From Alphaproteobacteria bacterium (lineage in GTDB: Bacteria > Pseudomonadota > Alphaproteobacteria > JAEULC01): DNA of 64,000 nucleotides. Positions 1 to 8,676 of this stretch are shown here, piece by piece (the first letter of the stretch is position 1; each line of letters opens with the position of its first letter). The notes under the pieces are model-generated. The model ran no database searches. It worked only from the letters and a program-made list of their open reading frames with translations, and was not told where the DNA came from. The position numbers and the translations under genes were made by a program. The stretch covers positions 97,556 through 161,555 of the forward strand of contig JADLEG010000300.1 in the NCBI GenBank assembly GCA_020846275.1, written 5' to 3'.

Positions 1-1356
1 GCGCTCGATCCGGCCCAGCCTTGCCCGCAACGGGCCCAGGTTCAACAGGGCCGGCAGCACGGTCAGCGCACAGAAAGCGCCGATCACCATGCCGCCGCCC
101 GAGATGATCCCCAACTCCGCCAGGCCGACATAGGCCGTCGGCACGAAGGCCAGGAAGCCGATCGCCGCGCAAAGCGCCGCCAGGCACACCGCGGCGCCGG
201 TCGGCGCGGCCTGCCGGAGCGCGTCGAGATTGTCGCTGCCGTTCGCCACTTGTTCCTGGTATCGCAAACCGATCTGGATGCCGAAATCGACGGCGATGCC
301 GATGAACATGACGGCGAAGGCGACCGACAGCAGGTTCAAGTGCCCGATCGCCAGCGCGGCGAAACCGGCGGTCCAGGTGAGCCCCATCACCAGCGCCGCG
401 AGAATGGCCGCCATCAACCGCCAGGACCGCAGCCCGACATAGACCAGCCCGGCGACAATCAGGAAGGAGAGCAGGCTGGCCAGGCCGACGCCGTCCCCTA
501 CGCTCCTGAGCTCGTCCGCGCGCAGCGGAATCCCGCCGGTCAGCCGGACCCGGACGCCATCGGCCTTGGCGAGGTCGAGCTCGGCAATGGCGGTGCGGAT
601 CGCGGCAATAGCATCGTCCGCCAGCTGCAGGCCGGAATAGTCTGGGATCGGCTGGGCCAGGATGAACCGCCGGCGGTCGGATGGGCTGGACGGCTTGGGC
701 TGCATCAGCTCGGACCAGTCGAGCCGCGCCGACGGAGCGCCCGGCGCGGCATCGACGACCTCGGCGATGCGCTGGAAGGCGCGGACGAGCTGGGCCGCGT
801 CGGTGTCGCCGTCGGCGACGCCGTCCGCCGCCTGGGTCAGAAGGTCGAAGAGGCCCCGCAAGGTCATGTCCTTGGCCAGCGTGCCCAGCAGCGGCTGGAC
901 GTCGGCGAGCCGGTCCGACAAGGCCTGCAGGTCCTCGACCGACTGGAACAGCAGCCCGTTCCTGCGGAAGAACGGGTCGCCCTCGGGGTAGAACACGTGT
1001 CTGAACAGCGCGGGCTGCGCGCGCAGCCGGGCGGTCAGCGCCGCACCGGCCGCGTCGGCCTGGGCCGGCGTATCGCCGTCGATGACGACGACGATATTGT
1101 CGCCGAGCTGGGGAAACGCCTTGTCGAAGTTCGCCTGGGTCTTGCGATGCGGCAGGTCGGGCGACAGCAGGGCGTTGCTGTCGGTTTCCATGCCGAGATG
1201 CCGCCCGGCGTAGACGGCCGCCACGACGCTCAAGCCCAGCGCGGCCACCGTCACCACCCGGGCATGGCGCGCGGCGAACGCGATCCACCCGGCCAGGGCG
1301 CGCACGAACCGCGGCCCGGCTGCGATCGAGCCGCGCGCCGATCGATGGCTGTTCAT
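1..1356 (-). CDS. hpnN: HpnN, hopanoid-associated RND/MMPL transporter (5' part; C-terminus beyond the window)
   Basis: This reading frame starts at the ATG at 1356 and runs off the left edge, so 452 codons are visible of a family that is normally about 860-890 residues. The N-terminus has one membrane helix (about residues 36-52), then a large periplasmic porter-like domain containing GDNIVVVIDGD. A block of membrane helices follows, with the RND-type signature FIGIAVDFGIQ. HpnN-family proteins move hopanoids from the inner to the outer membrane. It lies 21 bases downstream of hpnJ on the same strand, so it is probably the third gene of an hpnI-hpnJ-hpnN operon. The family call is firm from sequence plus neighbours; the missing half cannot be checked. 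Confidence 0.85.
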   Translation of the reverse strand, partial: MNSHRSARGSIAAGPRFVRALAGWIAFAARHARVVTVAALGLSVVAAVYAGRHLGMETDSNALLSPDLPHRKTQANFDKAFPQLGDNIVVVIDGDTPAQADAAGAALTARLRAQPALFRHVFYPEGDPFFRRNGLLFQSVEDLQALSDRLADVQPLLGTLAKDMTLRGLFDLLTQAADGVADGDTDAAQLVRAFQRIAEVVDAAPGAPSARLDWSELMQPKPSSPSDRRRFILAQPIPDYSGLQLADDAIAAIRTAIAELDLAKADGVRVRLTGGIPLRADELRSVGDGVGLASLLSFLIVAGLVYVGLRSWRLMAAILAALVMGLTWTAGFAALAIGHLNLLSVAFAVMFIGIAVDFGIQIGLRYQEQVANGSDNLDALRQAAPTGAAVCLAALCAAIGFLAFVPTAYVGLAELGIISGGGMVIGAFCALTVLPALLNLGPLRARLGRIER

Positions 1357-1377
1357 TGCTTCAGCGGGCCGGCCCGA

Positions 1378-2805
1378 TCAGGCCGCGTTCCGGCGCTCCG
1401 CCAGGAAGCGGAAGAACTCGACGCCCTCGCGCAGCCGCCGCTTCAGCATCTCCTGGCTGCGCATCATCTCGTAGGTGATCTCGGCGATTTTGCGCGGCCG
1501 GAAATAGAAGCGCTTGTAGAAGGTGCCGAGCGCCTCGAATATCTCGCGCTGCGACAGGTGCGGGTACTCGATCGAACTCACCTGCAGCCCGTCGGCGCTC
1601 ACCAGATGCTTGCCCGCGCTGTCGAGCAGCCAGCCGTTCTCGGCCGCCTGGCGATACAGCTCCGTACCCGGATAGGCCGCCGCAAGCGATACCTGGATCG
1701 TATGGGGATTGATCTCCTTGGCGAAGCGGATCGTCTCCTCGATCGTGGCCTGGGTCTCGCCAGGCAGGCCGATGATGAAGGTGCCGTGGATGGTGATGCC
1801 CAGCTTGTGGCAGTCCTCGCTGAACCGGCGCGCGAACTCGATCCGCATGCCCTTCTTGATGTTGGTCAGGATCTGCTGGCTGCCCGACTCGAAGCCTACC
1901 AGCAACAGACGCAGGCCATTGTCGCGCATCACCTTCAGCGTCTCGTAGGGCACGTTGGCCTTGGCGTTGCACGACCAGGTGATGTCGAGCTTGCCCAGCA
2001 GCCGCGCGATCGCCTCGGCACGCGGGCGGTCGTCGGTGAAGGTGTCGTCGTCGAAGAAGAACTCCTTCACCTGCGGGAAGTAGCTCTTCGCCAAGGCGAT
2101 CTCGTGCGCCACGTTCTCCGGACTGCGCGTGCGGTAGCGGTGGCCGCCGATCGTCTGCGGCCACAGGCAGAAGGTGCAGCGCGACTTGCAGCCCCGGCCG
2201 GTATAGAGCGACATATAGGGGTGCAGCAGATAGCCGATGAAGTAGTCCTCGATCCTGAGGTCCCGCTTGTAGACCTCGGTGACGAACGGCAGATCGTCCA
2301 TCCGCTCGATCATCGCGCGGTCGGGGTTGTGCACGTTGCGGCCGTCGCGGCGATAGCTGAGCCCGTCAATCTCGGACAGCGGCTTGCCCTCGGCGACATC
2401 CTTGAGCGTATAGTCGAATTCGGTGCGGCCGACGAAATCGGCCGCCGGCGCGCCGTCAAGCGAGGCGTCGGGCAGGACCGCGACGTGGGGCCCGACCATG
2501 CCGACCAGGAGGCTGGGATTTGCCGCCTTGAATGCGGCCGCCACCTTCGCGTCGGACGCGAAGGACGGCGTGCTCGTGTGCACCACCAGCAGCTCGTAGT
2601 CCTTGGCCAGCGGCAGGACATCGTCCAGCGAAAGCCCGCGCGCCGGCGCGTCGACCAGCTTGCTGCCGGGAATGAGCGCCGCCGGCTGCGCCAGCCAGGT
2701 CGGATACCAGAACGACCGGATTTCGCGCCGAGCCTGGTATCGCGAACCTGCGCCGCCATCGAAGCCGTCGAACGACGGCGGATTCAGGAACAGGGTCTTC
2801 TTCAT
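1378..2805 (-). CDS. hpnJ: HpnJ, hopanoid biosynthesis radical SAM enzyme
   Basis: This is a 475-residue radical SAM protein. The first 200 residues resemble a B12-binding-type domain. The [4Fe-4S] motif C206-x3-C210-x2-C213 (GRGCKSRCTFC) follows and then a radical SAM barrel. HpnJ acts on the glucosamine-bearing bacteriohopanetetrol head group and is implicated in forming the cyclitol ether, after HpnI adds the sugar and HpnK deacetylates it (known for Burkholderia). The start at 2805 was chosen because its ATG overlaps the TGA of hpnI by four bases, the usual sign of translational coupling. A much longer upstream extension in the same frame is only the antisense-free shadow of hpnI. Confidence 0.9.
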   Translation of the reverse strand: MKKTLFLNPPSFDGFDGGAGSRYQARREIRSFWYPTWLAQPAALIPGSKLVDAPARGLSLDDVLPLAKDYELLVVHTSTPSFASDAKVAAAFKAANPSLLVGMVGPHVAVLPDASLDGAPAADFVGRTEFDYTLKDVAEGKPLSEIDGLSYRRDGRNVHNPDRAMIERMDDLPFVTEVYKRDLRIEDYFIGYLLHPYMSLYTGRGCKSRCTFCLWPQTIGGHRYRTRSPENVAHEIALAKSYFPQVKEFFFDDDTFTDDRPRAEAIARLLGKLDITWSCNAKANVPYETLKVMRDNGLRLLLVGFESGSQQILTNIKKGMRIEFARRFSEDCHKLGITIHGTFIIGLPGETQATIEETIRFAKEINPHTIQVSLAAAYPGTELYRQAAENGWLLDSAGKHLVSADGLQVSSIEYPHLSQREIFEALGTFYKRFYFRPRKIAEITYEMMRSQEMLKRRLREGVEFFRFLAERRNAA

Positions 2806-3974
2806 GTACTCGGCGCCTTCTTTGGCAGCAGGTGTCCATTCGGCCCGACCGCCATGGTCCAGCCTTTCCATCGCACGCGCGAGCCGAACAGGCTGACGAG
2901 CCAGACCGCGGCGCTCAACACGTCGCGCATGACCACAAGCGACGGTGAAAACGGACTGGAAAGCCCTAGCGCGCCGCAGGCGATCCGGTGCATGGCGTAG
3001 CGCATCAGAAAAGCCACCAGCAGCAGGCCCAGCCCAAGGACGGCCGAACCGTCCAGCGGAACGGCCAGCAGGGCCGTCAGCAGCGCCAGCGTCACGGCAT
3101 AGGTGGTGAAGGAAAACGCATGGCCGACCGGCTGGATCGACCGGATGGTCCGCGCCCAACGCAGTTCGTGATCGAACAGCGTGTGAAGACTGCGTTCGTA
3201 CACGACATTCTCGACCACGTAGGTGGACAGCCGGATCCTGTACCCGCGCTGAATGGCCAGCTTGCCGAGCATATGGTCGTCGGCGAGATAGGCCGCCAGC
3301 CGTTCGAAGCCGCCGACGCTCTCCAGCACGTCCCGGCGCACCGCCATCGTGCTGCCGAAGCAGAAGCGCAGGCCCTGGAGCGCCACGGCAACCAGGGCCG
3401 ACGGCAGAAACCACTCGTTGATCGACAACCCGGAAAGCTTCGAGGCGAGGCCGTCCGCCGTCCGTGCCCGATACAGGCAGGTCACGACGCCGACATTGCG
3501 TCCCTCGAACGCCGACACCACCGATTCGACGTAGTCGGGGCCGACATGGATGTCGCTGTCGGCGATGATCAGAATGTCGTGCTTCGCCACCCTGTACATA
3601 TTGGCCAGGTTGGCGATTTTGAGATTGGCGCCGATGATCCGGTCATCGACGACCACAGAAATATCACGCTCGGGATGGGCTTCGATCAACCGGCGGATCA
3701 CGTGGATCACCGGATCGTCGTGGTCGCGAACGCCGAATACGACCTGGCAGTGCTCGTAGTCCTGGCAGCAGAACGACCGCAGGTTCTCGTACGAGTCGTA
3801 GTCGATGCCGCAGACCGGCTTCAGGATCGTCACCGGCGGCCGATGCTGGCCGGGCCGGCTGGCGGCGCGGTGGCGGAAGCGCCACATGCAGCAGATTGCG
3901 ATGCAAAGATAGAGGATGGATGCGAGTGTCGTAATGGCCAGGAGGTCGAACGCTAGATGGCTGAAGAAAATCAT
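2802..3974 (-). CDS. hpnI: HpnI, hopanoid-associated membrane glycosyltransferase
   Basis: A 390-residue GT2-family glycosyltransferase. One N-terminal membrane helix spans about residues 8-31. The catalytic domain has the DSD metal/nucleotide-binding motif at 139-141, the ADDH acid/base motif at 231-234 and the processive-type motif HELRW at 269-273. Two to three membrane helices lie near 287-365. HpnI attaches N-acetylglucosamine to bacteriohopanetetrol in the pathway known from Burkholderia. The ATG at 3974 was preferred to an upstream in-frame start at 4127 because the added 51 residues look non-coding and the hydrophobic N-terminus begins at 3974. It is the first gene of hpnI-hpnJ-hpnN and faces hpnK across 367 bases. 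Confidence 0.88.
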   Translation of the reverse strand: MIFFSHLAFDLLAITTLASILYLCIAICCMWRFRHRAASRPGQHRPPVTILKPVCGIDYDSYENLRSFCCQDYEHCQVVFGVRDHDDPVIHVIRRLIEAHPERDISVVVDDRIIGANLKIANLANMYRVAKHDILIIADSDIHVGPDYVESVVSAFEGRNVGVVTCLYRARTADGLASKLSGLSINEWFLPSALVAVALQGLRFCFGSTMAVRRDVLESVGGFERLAAYLADDHMLGKLAIQRGYRIRLSTYVVENVVYERSLHTLFDHELRWARTIRSIQPVGHAFSFTTYAVTLALLTALLAVPLDGSAVLGLGLLLVAFLMRYAMHRIACGALGLSSPFSPSLVVMRDVLSAAVWLVSLFGSRVRWKGWTMAVGPNGHLLPKKAPST

Positions 3975-4341
3975 CGCACTCACATGGTCGTCATGCTGAA
4001 GCGGCGAGCCTTCGGGCGTGAGCGGGACACGCCAGCCCCCTGTCGGGAGGCAAGCGCCATGCGCGCGGCTCGACCTGGAGCCGAAGGGCAATCTTTCATA
4101 GCCAAGGCGGCGAATGTTGACCAGCAATTAAAGTGACACGCCGGGTCGCGACAAAAGTGACCAAAAGATGACGCGAAGATTACAAAGGGTTTTTCGCCAC
4201 TTCTCACTTTAGTCACATTCGCGTGCTTTTCTTCGGCGGCGGCGACCGTTCGCCTCTATCATTCTGTTGGCTTGGCTCGTTGGCGCCCAACCGCGCGCGC
4301 CTGCCGATGGGAAGCACGCAAATGCCGATCAACCCCGGCCG
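3975..4341. promoter_or_regulatory. Divergent hpnI/hpnK intergenic region
   Basis: These 367 bases separate two divergently transcribed hopanoid genes and should hold both promoters. The stretch 4120-4220 is more AT-rich than its surroundings. It has AAAGTGAC at 4130-4137 and again at 4154-4161, and an inverted seven-base copy (AAAGTGA read on the minus strand) at 4204-4210. GTCGCGAC at 4145-4152 is a perfect palindrome. I see no convincing open reading frame other than possible 5' extensions of the two genes. Confidence 0.45.
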
Positions 4342-5196
4342 ATGAGACCGCTGACGCCTTTCGTGCTCTGCGCCGACGACTACGGCCTGACGCCGGGCGT
4401 AAGTGCCGGCATCCGCGAGTTGCTGCAGGATGAGCGCCTGACCGCCACCTCGTGCATCGTGGCCTCGCCGCATTGGCCGGCCGAGGGGGCCAAGCTGCGC
4501 GCCATGCCGCGCAGCTTCGATGTCGGCCTGCACCTGACGCTGACGCAACTGGCGCCGCTGGGCCCGATGCCGCGCACCGCGCCGAAAGGGGTGCTGCCGT
4601 CCTCCGTCGGGCTGACCGTGCGTGCCTATCTCGCGCGCCTCGATCGTCGCGAGATACTGGCGGAGATCGACCGGCAGCTCGACGCGTTCGAGCGGGTCAT
4701 GGGCCATCCGCCGGACCATGTGGACGGGCACCAGCATGTGCACCAGCTCCCCATCGTCAGCGACGCGCTGATCGATCGCTACAAGGCGCGGCTGCCCACG
4801 GGCACGTTCCTGCGCGTCAGCGTCGATCCGCTCGCGGCAATCTGGCGGCGATACATCGCGTCGCTGCACGCATCGACCCTCGCCTGCATGGGGCGTCGGC
4901 TGAAGCGTACCGCCGATTTCGCCGGAATCCCCATGAACCAGCGCTTCGCCGGCGTTCTCAATTTCAACGAAAGCATTGGCTACCGGGACATGTTCCGGCG
5001 CTTCATCGAGGATGCGCCGACGGGCCTGGTGGTGATGTGCCATCCCGGGTATCCGGACGCCACGCTGCGCGCGCTCGACCGCGTGGTCGAGACCCGGGCG
5101 AGCGAGCTCGCCTATCTCGCAAGCTTCGCCTTCCTGCATGACGTGTCATGTGCCGGCATGTGCCTCGGCCGCTTTCGCGATATTGCCTGCCGTTAG
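4342..5196 (+). CDS. hpnK: HpnK, ChbG/YdjC-family hopanoid deacetylase
   Basis: A 284-residue carbohydrate deacetylase of the ChbG/HpnK family. The metal site is visible: the N-terminal LCADDYGL carries D12-D13, and HxxH-type ligands lie at H64 and in DGHQH (128-132). HpnK removes the acetyl group from the N-acetylglucosamine that HpnI places on bacteriohopanetetrol; HpnJ then acts. The ATG at 4342 gives the family's usual short N-terminus right before the first beta strand. An in-frame start at 4267 would add 25 residues with no family look. It is transcribed away from hpnI. No squalene-hopene cyclase or hpnH is in the window, so the core pathway lies elsewhere. Confidence 0.87.
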   Translation: MRPLTPFVLCADDYGLTPGVSAGIRELLQDERLTATSCIVASPHWPAEGAKLRAMPRSFDVGLHLTLTQLAPLGPMPRTAPKGVLPSSVGLTVRAYLARLDRREILAEIDRQLDAFERVMGHPPDHVDGHQHVHQLPIVSDALIDRYKARLPTGTFLRVSVDPLAAIWRRYIASLHASTLACMGRRLKRTADFAGIPMNQRFAGVLNFNESIGYRDMFRRFIEDAPTGLVVMCHPGYPDATLRALDRVVETRASELAYLASFAFLHDVSCAGMCLGRFRDIACR

Positions 5197-5288
5197 GCGC
5201 TCACGAAAATCGTCGGAAAAAGACCGGCTCACCTCTTGCTGGGCCTCCCCTCCGGCCAGCACCTTGGGCAGGGATCGGCACCGGGCTG

Positions 5289-6011
5289 CTATGCGACGTT
5301 CGCCGGATCGGTATCGCCGAAACCGAGATAGATCTCCTGGACCCGGCGATCGAGCCGCAGGCTGGCCGCCGTTCCGGCCAGCGCGACCTGCCCCCGCTCG
5401 AGCACCATGGCGCGGTCGGCCATCGCCAGCGCCACGCCGATCTGCTGCTCGACGATCAGCACGGCGGTGCCGTTGCTCGCCCAGTTTCGCAGGAAATTGA
5501 GGATCGGCGGTATCAACGCCTGGGCGATGCCCAGCGACGGTTCGTCGCACATCAGGACCGACGGCCGCGACACGAAGGCCTGGCCGAGCGCGAGCATCTG
5601 CTGTTGCCCGCCGGAAAGGTCGCGCGCATGGGCGCGGTACTTCTCGCGGAGGATCGGAAATATATCGAGGACCTGGTCGGTCAGCTGCGCCGCATCGCGC
5701 TTGCTGCGCGCGCCGAGGCGGATGTTGTCGGCGACCGTCAACTCGGGGAACACGCGGTGGCCGTCCAGCACCAGGCGCAGGCCACGCTTCACCAGCGATT
5801 CCGGCGATCGCCCGGCGATGCTCTGGCCGTCGAGCCGGATTTCGCCGGCCGACGGCGCAATGAAGCCGGCAATGGTGCGCAGCAGGGTCGACTTGCCGGC
5901 GCCGTTCGGCCCGAGGACCAGCAGGATCTCGCCGGGATTGATCTGCAGGCTCACGTCGCGCAGCACCGGGACGCGGCCATAGCCGGCATGGAGGCTGCGC
6001 ACCTCAAGCAT
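5289..6011 (-). CDS. livF: LivF-type branched-chain amino acid ABC transporter ATPase
   Basis: A 240-residue ABC ATPase of the LivF type, one of two nucleotide-binding domains driving import through LivH/LivM. Walker A is GPNGAGKST at 34-42, the signature LSGGQ is at 132-136, and Walker B (VLMCDEPSLG) follows. Its start overlaps the end of the upstream livM-livG fusion by 8 bases. It is the last gene of the operon that begins with the M29-like gene near 16218, so the imported substrate is probably what the upstream enzymes degrade. The transporter class imports amino acids but also amides, urea and aromatic acids. Confidence 0.9.
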   Translation of the reverse strand: MLEVRSLHAGYGRVPVLRDVSLQINPGEILLVLGPNGAGKSTLLRTIAGFIAPSAGEIRLDGQSIAGRSPESLVKRGLRLVLDGHRVFPELTVADNIRLGARSKRDAAQLTDQVLDIFPILREKYRAHARDLSGGQQQMLALGQAFVSRPSVLMCDEPSLGIAQALIPPILNFLRNWASNGTAVLIVEQQIGVALAMADRAMVLERGQVALAGTAASLRLDRRVQEIYLGFGDTDPANVA

Positions 6012-7737
6012 CCGCGGCTCCGGTGAACAGGGCCCGTACGTGCTTCTCGGCCACGATGTCGGCAGGCTTGCCGTCGGCGATCACTCGCCCGGCATCCAGC
6101 ACCGTGATCTGGTCCGCCACGCGCCAGACCAGGGCGAGATCGTGCTCGACGAAGACGATCGTCTTGCCGAGCCGGTCGCGCAGCGTTCGCAGCAACTGGG
6201 CAAAGTCGCGCCGTTCGGCCGGCGAAAGCCCGGCGGCGGGCTCGTCGAGCAGCAGCAGCTCGGCGTTGCTTGCCACCACGCGCAGGACTTCGAGAAGACG
6301 GCGCTGCGCGTGAGGAAGCTGGTCGGGCTTGGCGGCGGTCCAGGCCTCGGGCAGCTGCAGCGGGCCGGCGGCCGCGACCTCGATATTCTCGCGGATCGAC
6401 AGGGCATCGAACACGCGCGGGGTCTGGAAGGTCCGGCCGATGCCCAGCCGTGCCGTGCGCCAGGCCGCCTGGCTGGTGGTATCGCGGCCGAGCGCGGCGA
6501 TCCGGCCCGAATCGAGCGCGATGAAGCCCGAGATCGCGTTCAGCAGCGTCGTCTTGCCCGATCCGTTCGGGCCGACCAGTCCGTGGATCGAGCCGGCCCT
6601 GACCTGCAGATTGACGCCGTCCAGCGCGGCAAGTTTGCCGTAGGTCTTGCGAGCATCGGCGATGTCGACGGCCAGGCCGGGCCGCGCAGCGGTGGCAAGG
6701 GCCGAATTGGGCATTGCCAGGGCCAGTTCGCCGAACTCCGCCCCGGGCCTGCCCGCGCCCAGGCGCTTGGCGATCGTGCCGACAATCCCGTCGGGAAACA
6801 GCAGCATGATCAGCAGGGCCACCGCGCCATAGCCCAGCAGCCGGTACTGCACAAGGTCGACCAGCAGCGCGTTGGGCAGCAGATAGAGCACCGCGACGCC
6901 CGCGATCGGCCCGATCAGCCTTCCCTGGCCGCCGACGATCACCGAGAAGAAGAAAAAGATCGACAGCTCGACATGGAAGGCCGAGGGGCTGACGAACCCA
7001 ACCAGCGGCACGTAGAGCGCGCCCGCCATGGCCGTGCCGACCGCGGCGATCACGAACGCCGCCGACCGCACGTGGCCCGGGCTGAAGCCCAAGGTCATCG
7101 CCGCCTCGGGGCTGGCCGCGGCGATCACCATGCGCTGACCCAGGCGCTGGCGGCGCAGCCAGGCATGCAGCACGAGCGCCCCGGCGGCGAGCAGGAACAC
7201 GATCACGCAGAGCGGCGTGATCCCGGCGAAGAACGGCCGGTTGAGCGCTGGTACGTTGACCCGGATGCCGTTGATGCCGTTGGTGTAGTCGTTGAACGCG
7301 ACCAGCAGCTCGGGGAACACCACGGCGGCGCTCAGCGTCACGAAGCCCAGGTAGTAGCCCTGGACGCGCAGCGCGGGCAGGGCGAACAGGCTGCCCACGA
7401 GGATCCCGGCCGGGATGCCGAACAGCAGGGACGTGGCGAAGCCGTAACCGTGCATTCCCGCCATGATGCCGCAGGTATAGGCGGCGACGCCGAACACCGC
7501 GCCCTGGCCGAAGGAAACCTGGCCGGCGTCGCCCAGCAGCATGTTCTGCAGGACGGCGACGGTGACGTAGAGGCCCAGCAGCAGGACCGTGTAGGTCCAA
7601 TAGATGCTGCCGGCGAGAGAGGGGATCAGGATCGCGATGGCGATGATCGCGATGCCCAGGCACAACTCGCGGTCGACAATGCCTGGCGGACGCGAAACCT
7701 GACCGGCCGGGGCGAGGTTGGCGGCAGCCTCGCTCAT
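6004..7737 (-). CDS. Fused LivM permease-LivG ATPase
   Basis: A 577-residue fusion of a LivM membrane domain (about residues 20-335, eight or more helices) and a LivG ATPase (about 350-577). Walker A is GPNGSGKTT at 389-397 and Walker B is LLLLDEPAAG. The ABC signature is degenerate: where LSxGQ is expected the protein reads LPHAQ (about residues 474-478), losing the usual central glycine, while LivF keeps a normal LSGGQ. LivM-LivG fusions are known in alphaproteobacteria. The start ATG overlaps the livH stop by four bases, so the transporter genes are translationally coupled. Confidence 0.9.
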   Translation of the reverse strand: MSEAAANLAPAGQVSRPPGIVDRELCLGIAIIAIAILIPSLAGSIYWTYTVLLLGLYVTVAVLQNMLLGDAGQVSFGQGAVFGVAAYTCGIMAGMHGYGFATSLLFGIPAGILVGSLFALPALRVQGYYLGFVTLSAAVVFPELLVAFNDYTNGINGIRVNVPALNRPFFAGITPLCVIVFLLAAGALVLHAWLRRQRLGQRMVIAAASPEAAMTLGFSPGHVRSAAFVIAAVGTAMAGALYVPLVGFVSPSAFHVELSIFFFFSVIVGGQGRLIGPIAGVAVLYLLPNALLVDLVQYRLLGYGAVALLIMLLFPDGIVGTIAKRLGAGRPGAEFGELALAMPNSALATAARPGLAVDIADARKTYGKLAALDGVNLQVRAGSIHGLVGPNGSGKTTLLNAISGFIALDSGRIAALGRDTTSQAAWRTARLGIGRTFQTPRVFDALSIRENIEVAAAGPLQLPEAWTAAKPDQLPHAQRRLLEVLRVVASNAELLLLDEPAAGLSPAERRDFAQLLRTLRDRLGKTIVFVEHDLALVWRVADQITVLDAGRVIADGKPADIVAEKHVRALFTGAADA

Positions 7738-8612
7738 ACCCGGCGCGCCGCCATCCGCCCGAACAGGCCCTGCGGGCGCAGCATCAACACCGCGATCAAC
7801 AGCGCCAGCGAGAAGGCGTTCTGCAACTGGCCGCCGAAGCGGAAGGCGGCGAACATCGCCGCCACGCCCACCAGCGGGCCGCCGATCAGCGCGCCCAGGT
7901 TGTTGCCCAGCCCGCCGACGACCGCGGCGATGAAGCCGTTCAGCACGTAGCTGATGCCGCTATCGGCGGAGATCTTGATCACCGGCGCGGCGACGAAGCC
8001 GGATGAGCCGACGATCAGGCCGCTGATGGCGAAGGAAAGTATCTGCAGGCGCCGCACCTGGATGCCCGCGGCGCGCGCGGCGTCGAGGTCCTGCGACAGG
8101 GCGCTCATGGCGAGTCCGGTCTGGGTGCGGGAATGAAACCAGCGCAGCACGACGTACCAGAAGACCGCGCAGGCCACGGCGAGCAGGTAGCTCATCGGCG
8201 TGCGGGTGCCGAACAGCGGGAAATTCGGGAACGGGCTGCGCACGTTGAGCGCGAACGGTCCCTGCCAGACCAGGATGACCGCCCCGATCATGACCGAAAC
8301 CGCCATCGTCGTGATCAGCCAGGAATGCTGCTCGACCGACGACCTGAGCGGCAGCAGCGTGATCCATCCCTGCAGCGCCAGGAATGCCGCCACCAGCAGC
8401 GCCGAGAGCGGCAGCGATACCAGCCAGTGGATCGGCTCGGGATCGCCGGGCAGCAGCAGGTAGGCGCAAAGCCCGCCCATCACGAGCAGGTTGCCTTGGG
8501 CGAAGTTCAGGATGCCGCTGGAATTGCAGACGACGTTGAAGCTCATCGCGACGAGCGAGAACACGGCGCCGACGCCGACGCCGCGGACCAGGATGATGAC
8601 GAGTTCGTCCAT
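7734..8612 (-). CDS. livH: LivH-type ABC transporter permease
   Basis: A 292-residue inner-membrane permease of the branched-chain amino acid type, with about eight hydrophobic helices. The N-terminal region contains GVGVGAVFSLVAMSFN and the C-terminal half has the conserved AAVVGGLGNNLGALIGG segment, where the EAA-like loop contacts the ATPases. It pairs with the LivM half of the next gene. It sits 64 bases downstream of the binding-protein gene and overlaps the fusion gene by four bases. Confidence 0.9.
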   Translation of the reverse strand: MDELVIILVRGVGVGAVFSLVAMSFNVVCNSSGILNFAQGNLLVMGGLCAYLLLPGDPEPIHWLVSLPLSALLVAAFLALQGWITLLPLRSSVEQHSWLITTMAVSVMIGAVILVWQGPFALNVRSPFPNFPLFGTRTPMSYLLAVACAVFWYVVLRWFHSRTQTGLAMSALSQDLDAARAAGIQVRRLQILSFAISGLIVGSSGFVAAPVIKISADSGISYVLNGFIAAVVGGLGNNLGALIGGPLVGVAAMFAAFRFGGQLQNAFSLALLIAVLMLRPQGLFGRMAARRV

Positions 8613-8676
8613 CGCTGCGCTTTTCCGGGAGGGGCCCGCGACCCGGCCGGGCGGCCGGGCCGCAGGCTGCGGCCGA

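Noticed and set aside
250..3000. A 916-codon plus-strand frame opposite hpnN and hpnJ
   Set aside because: Low-complexity Arg/Gln/Gly-rich composition; the minus strand holds HpnN with RND motifs and HpnJ with its iron-sulfur cysteines.
5197..5288. GCTGG-rich imperfect hairpin between hpnK and livF as a terminator
   Set aside because: The stem has a bulge and no U-run, so it is too weak to list.
6004..7737. The LivM-LivG fusion as an assembly or frameshift artefact
   Set aside because: The reading frame is continuous with a plausible linker, and such fusions are known in alphaproteobacteria.
6040..7950. A 636-codon plus-strand frame opposite the LivM-LivG fusion
   Set aside because: Shadow of the fusion gene, with no recognisable domain.
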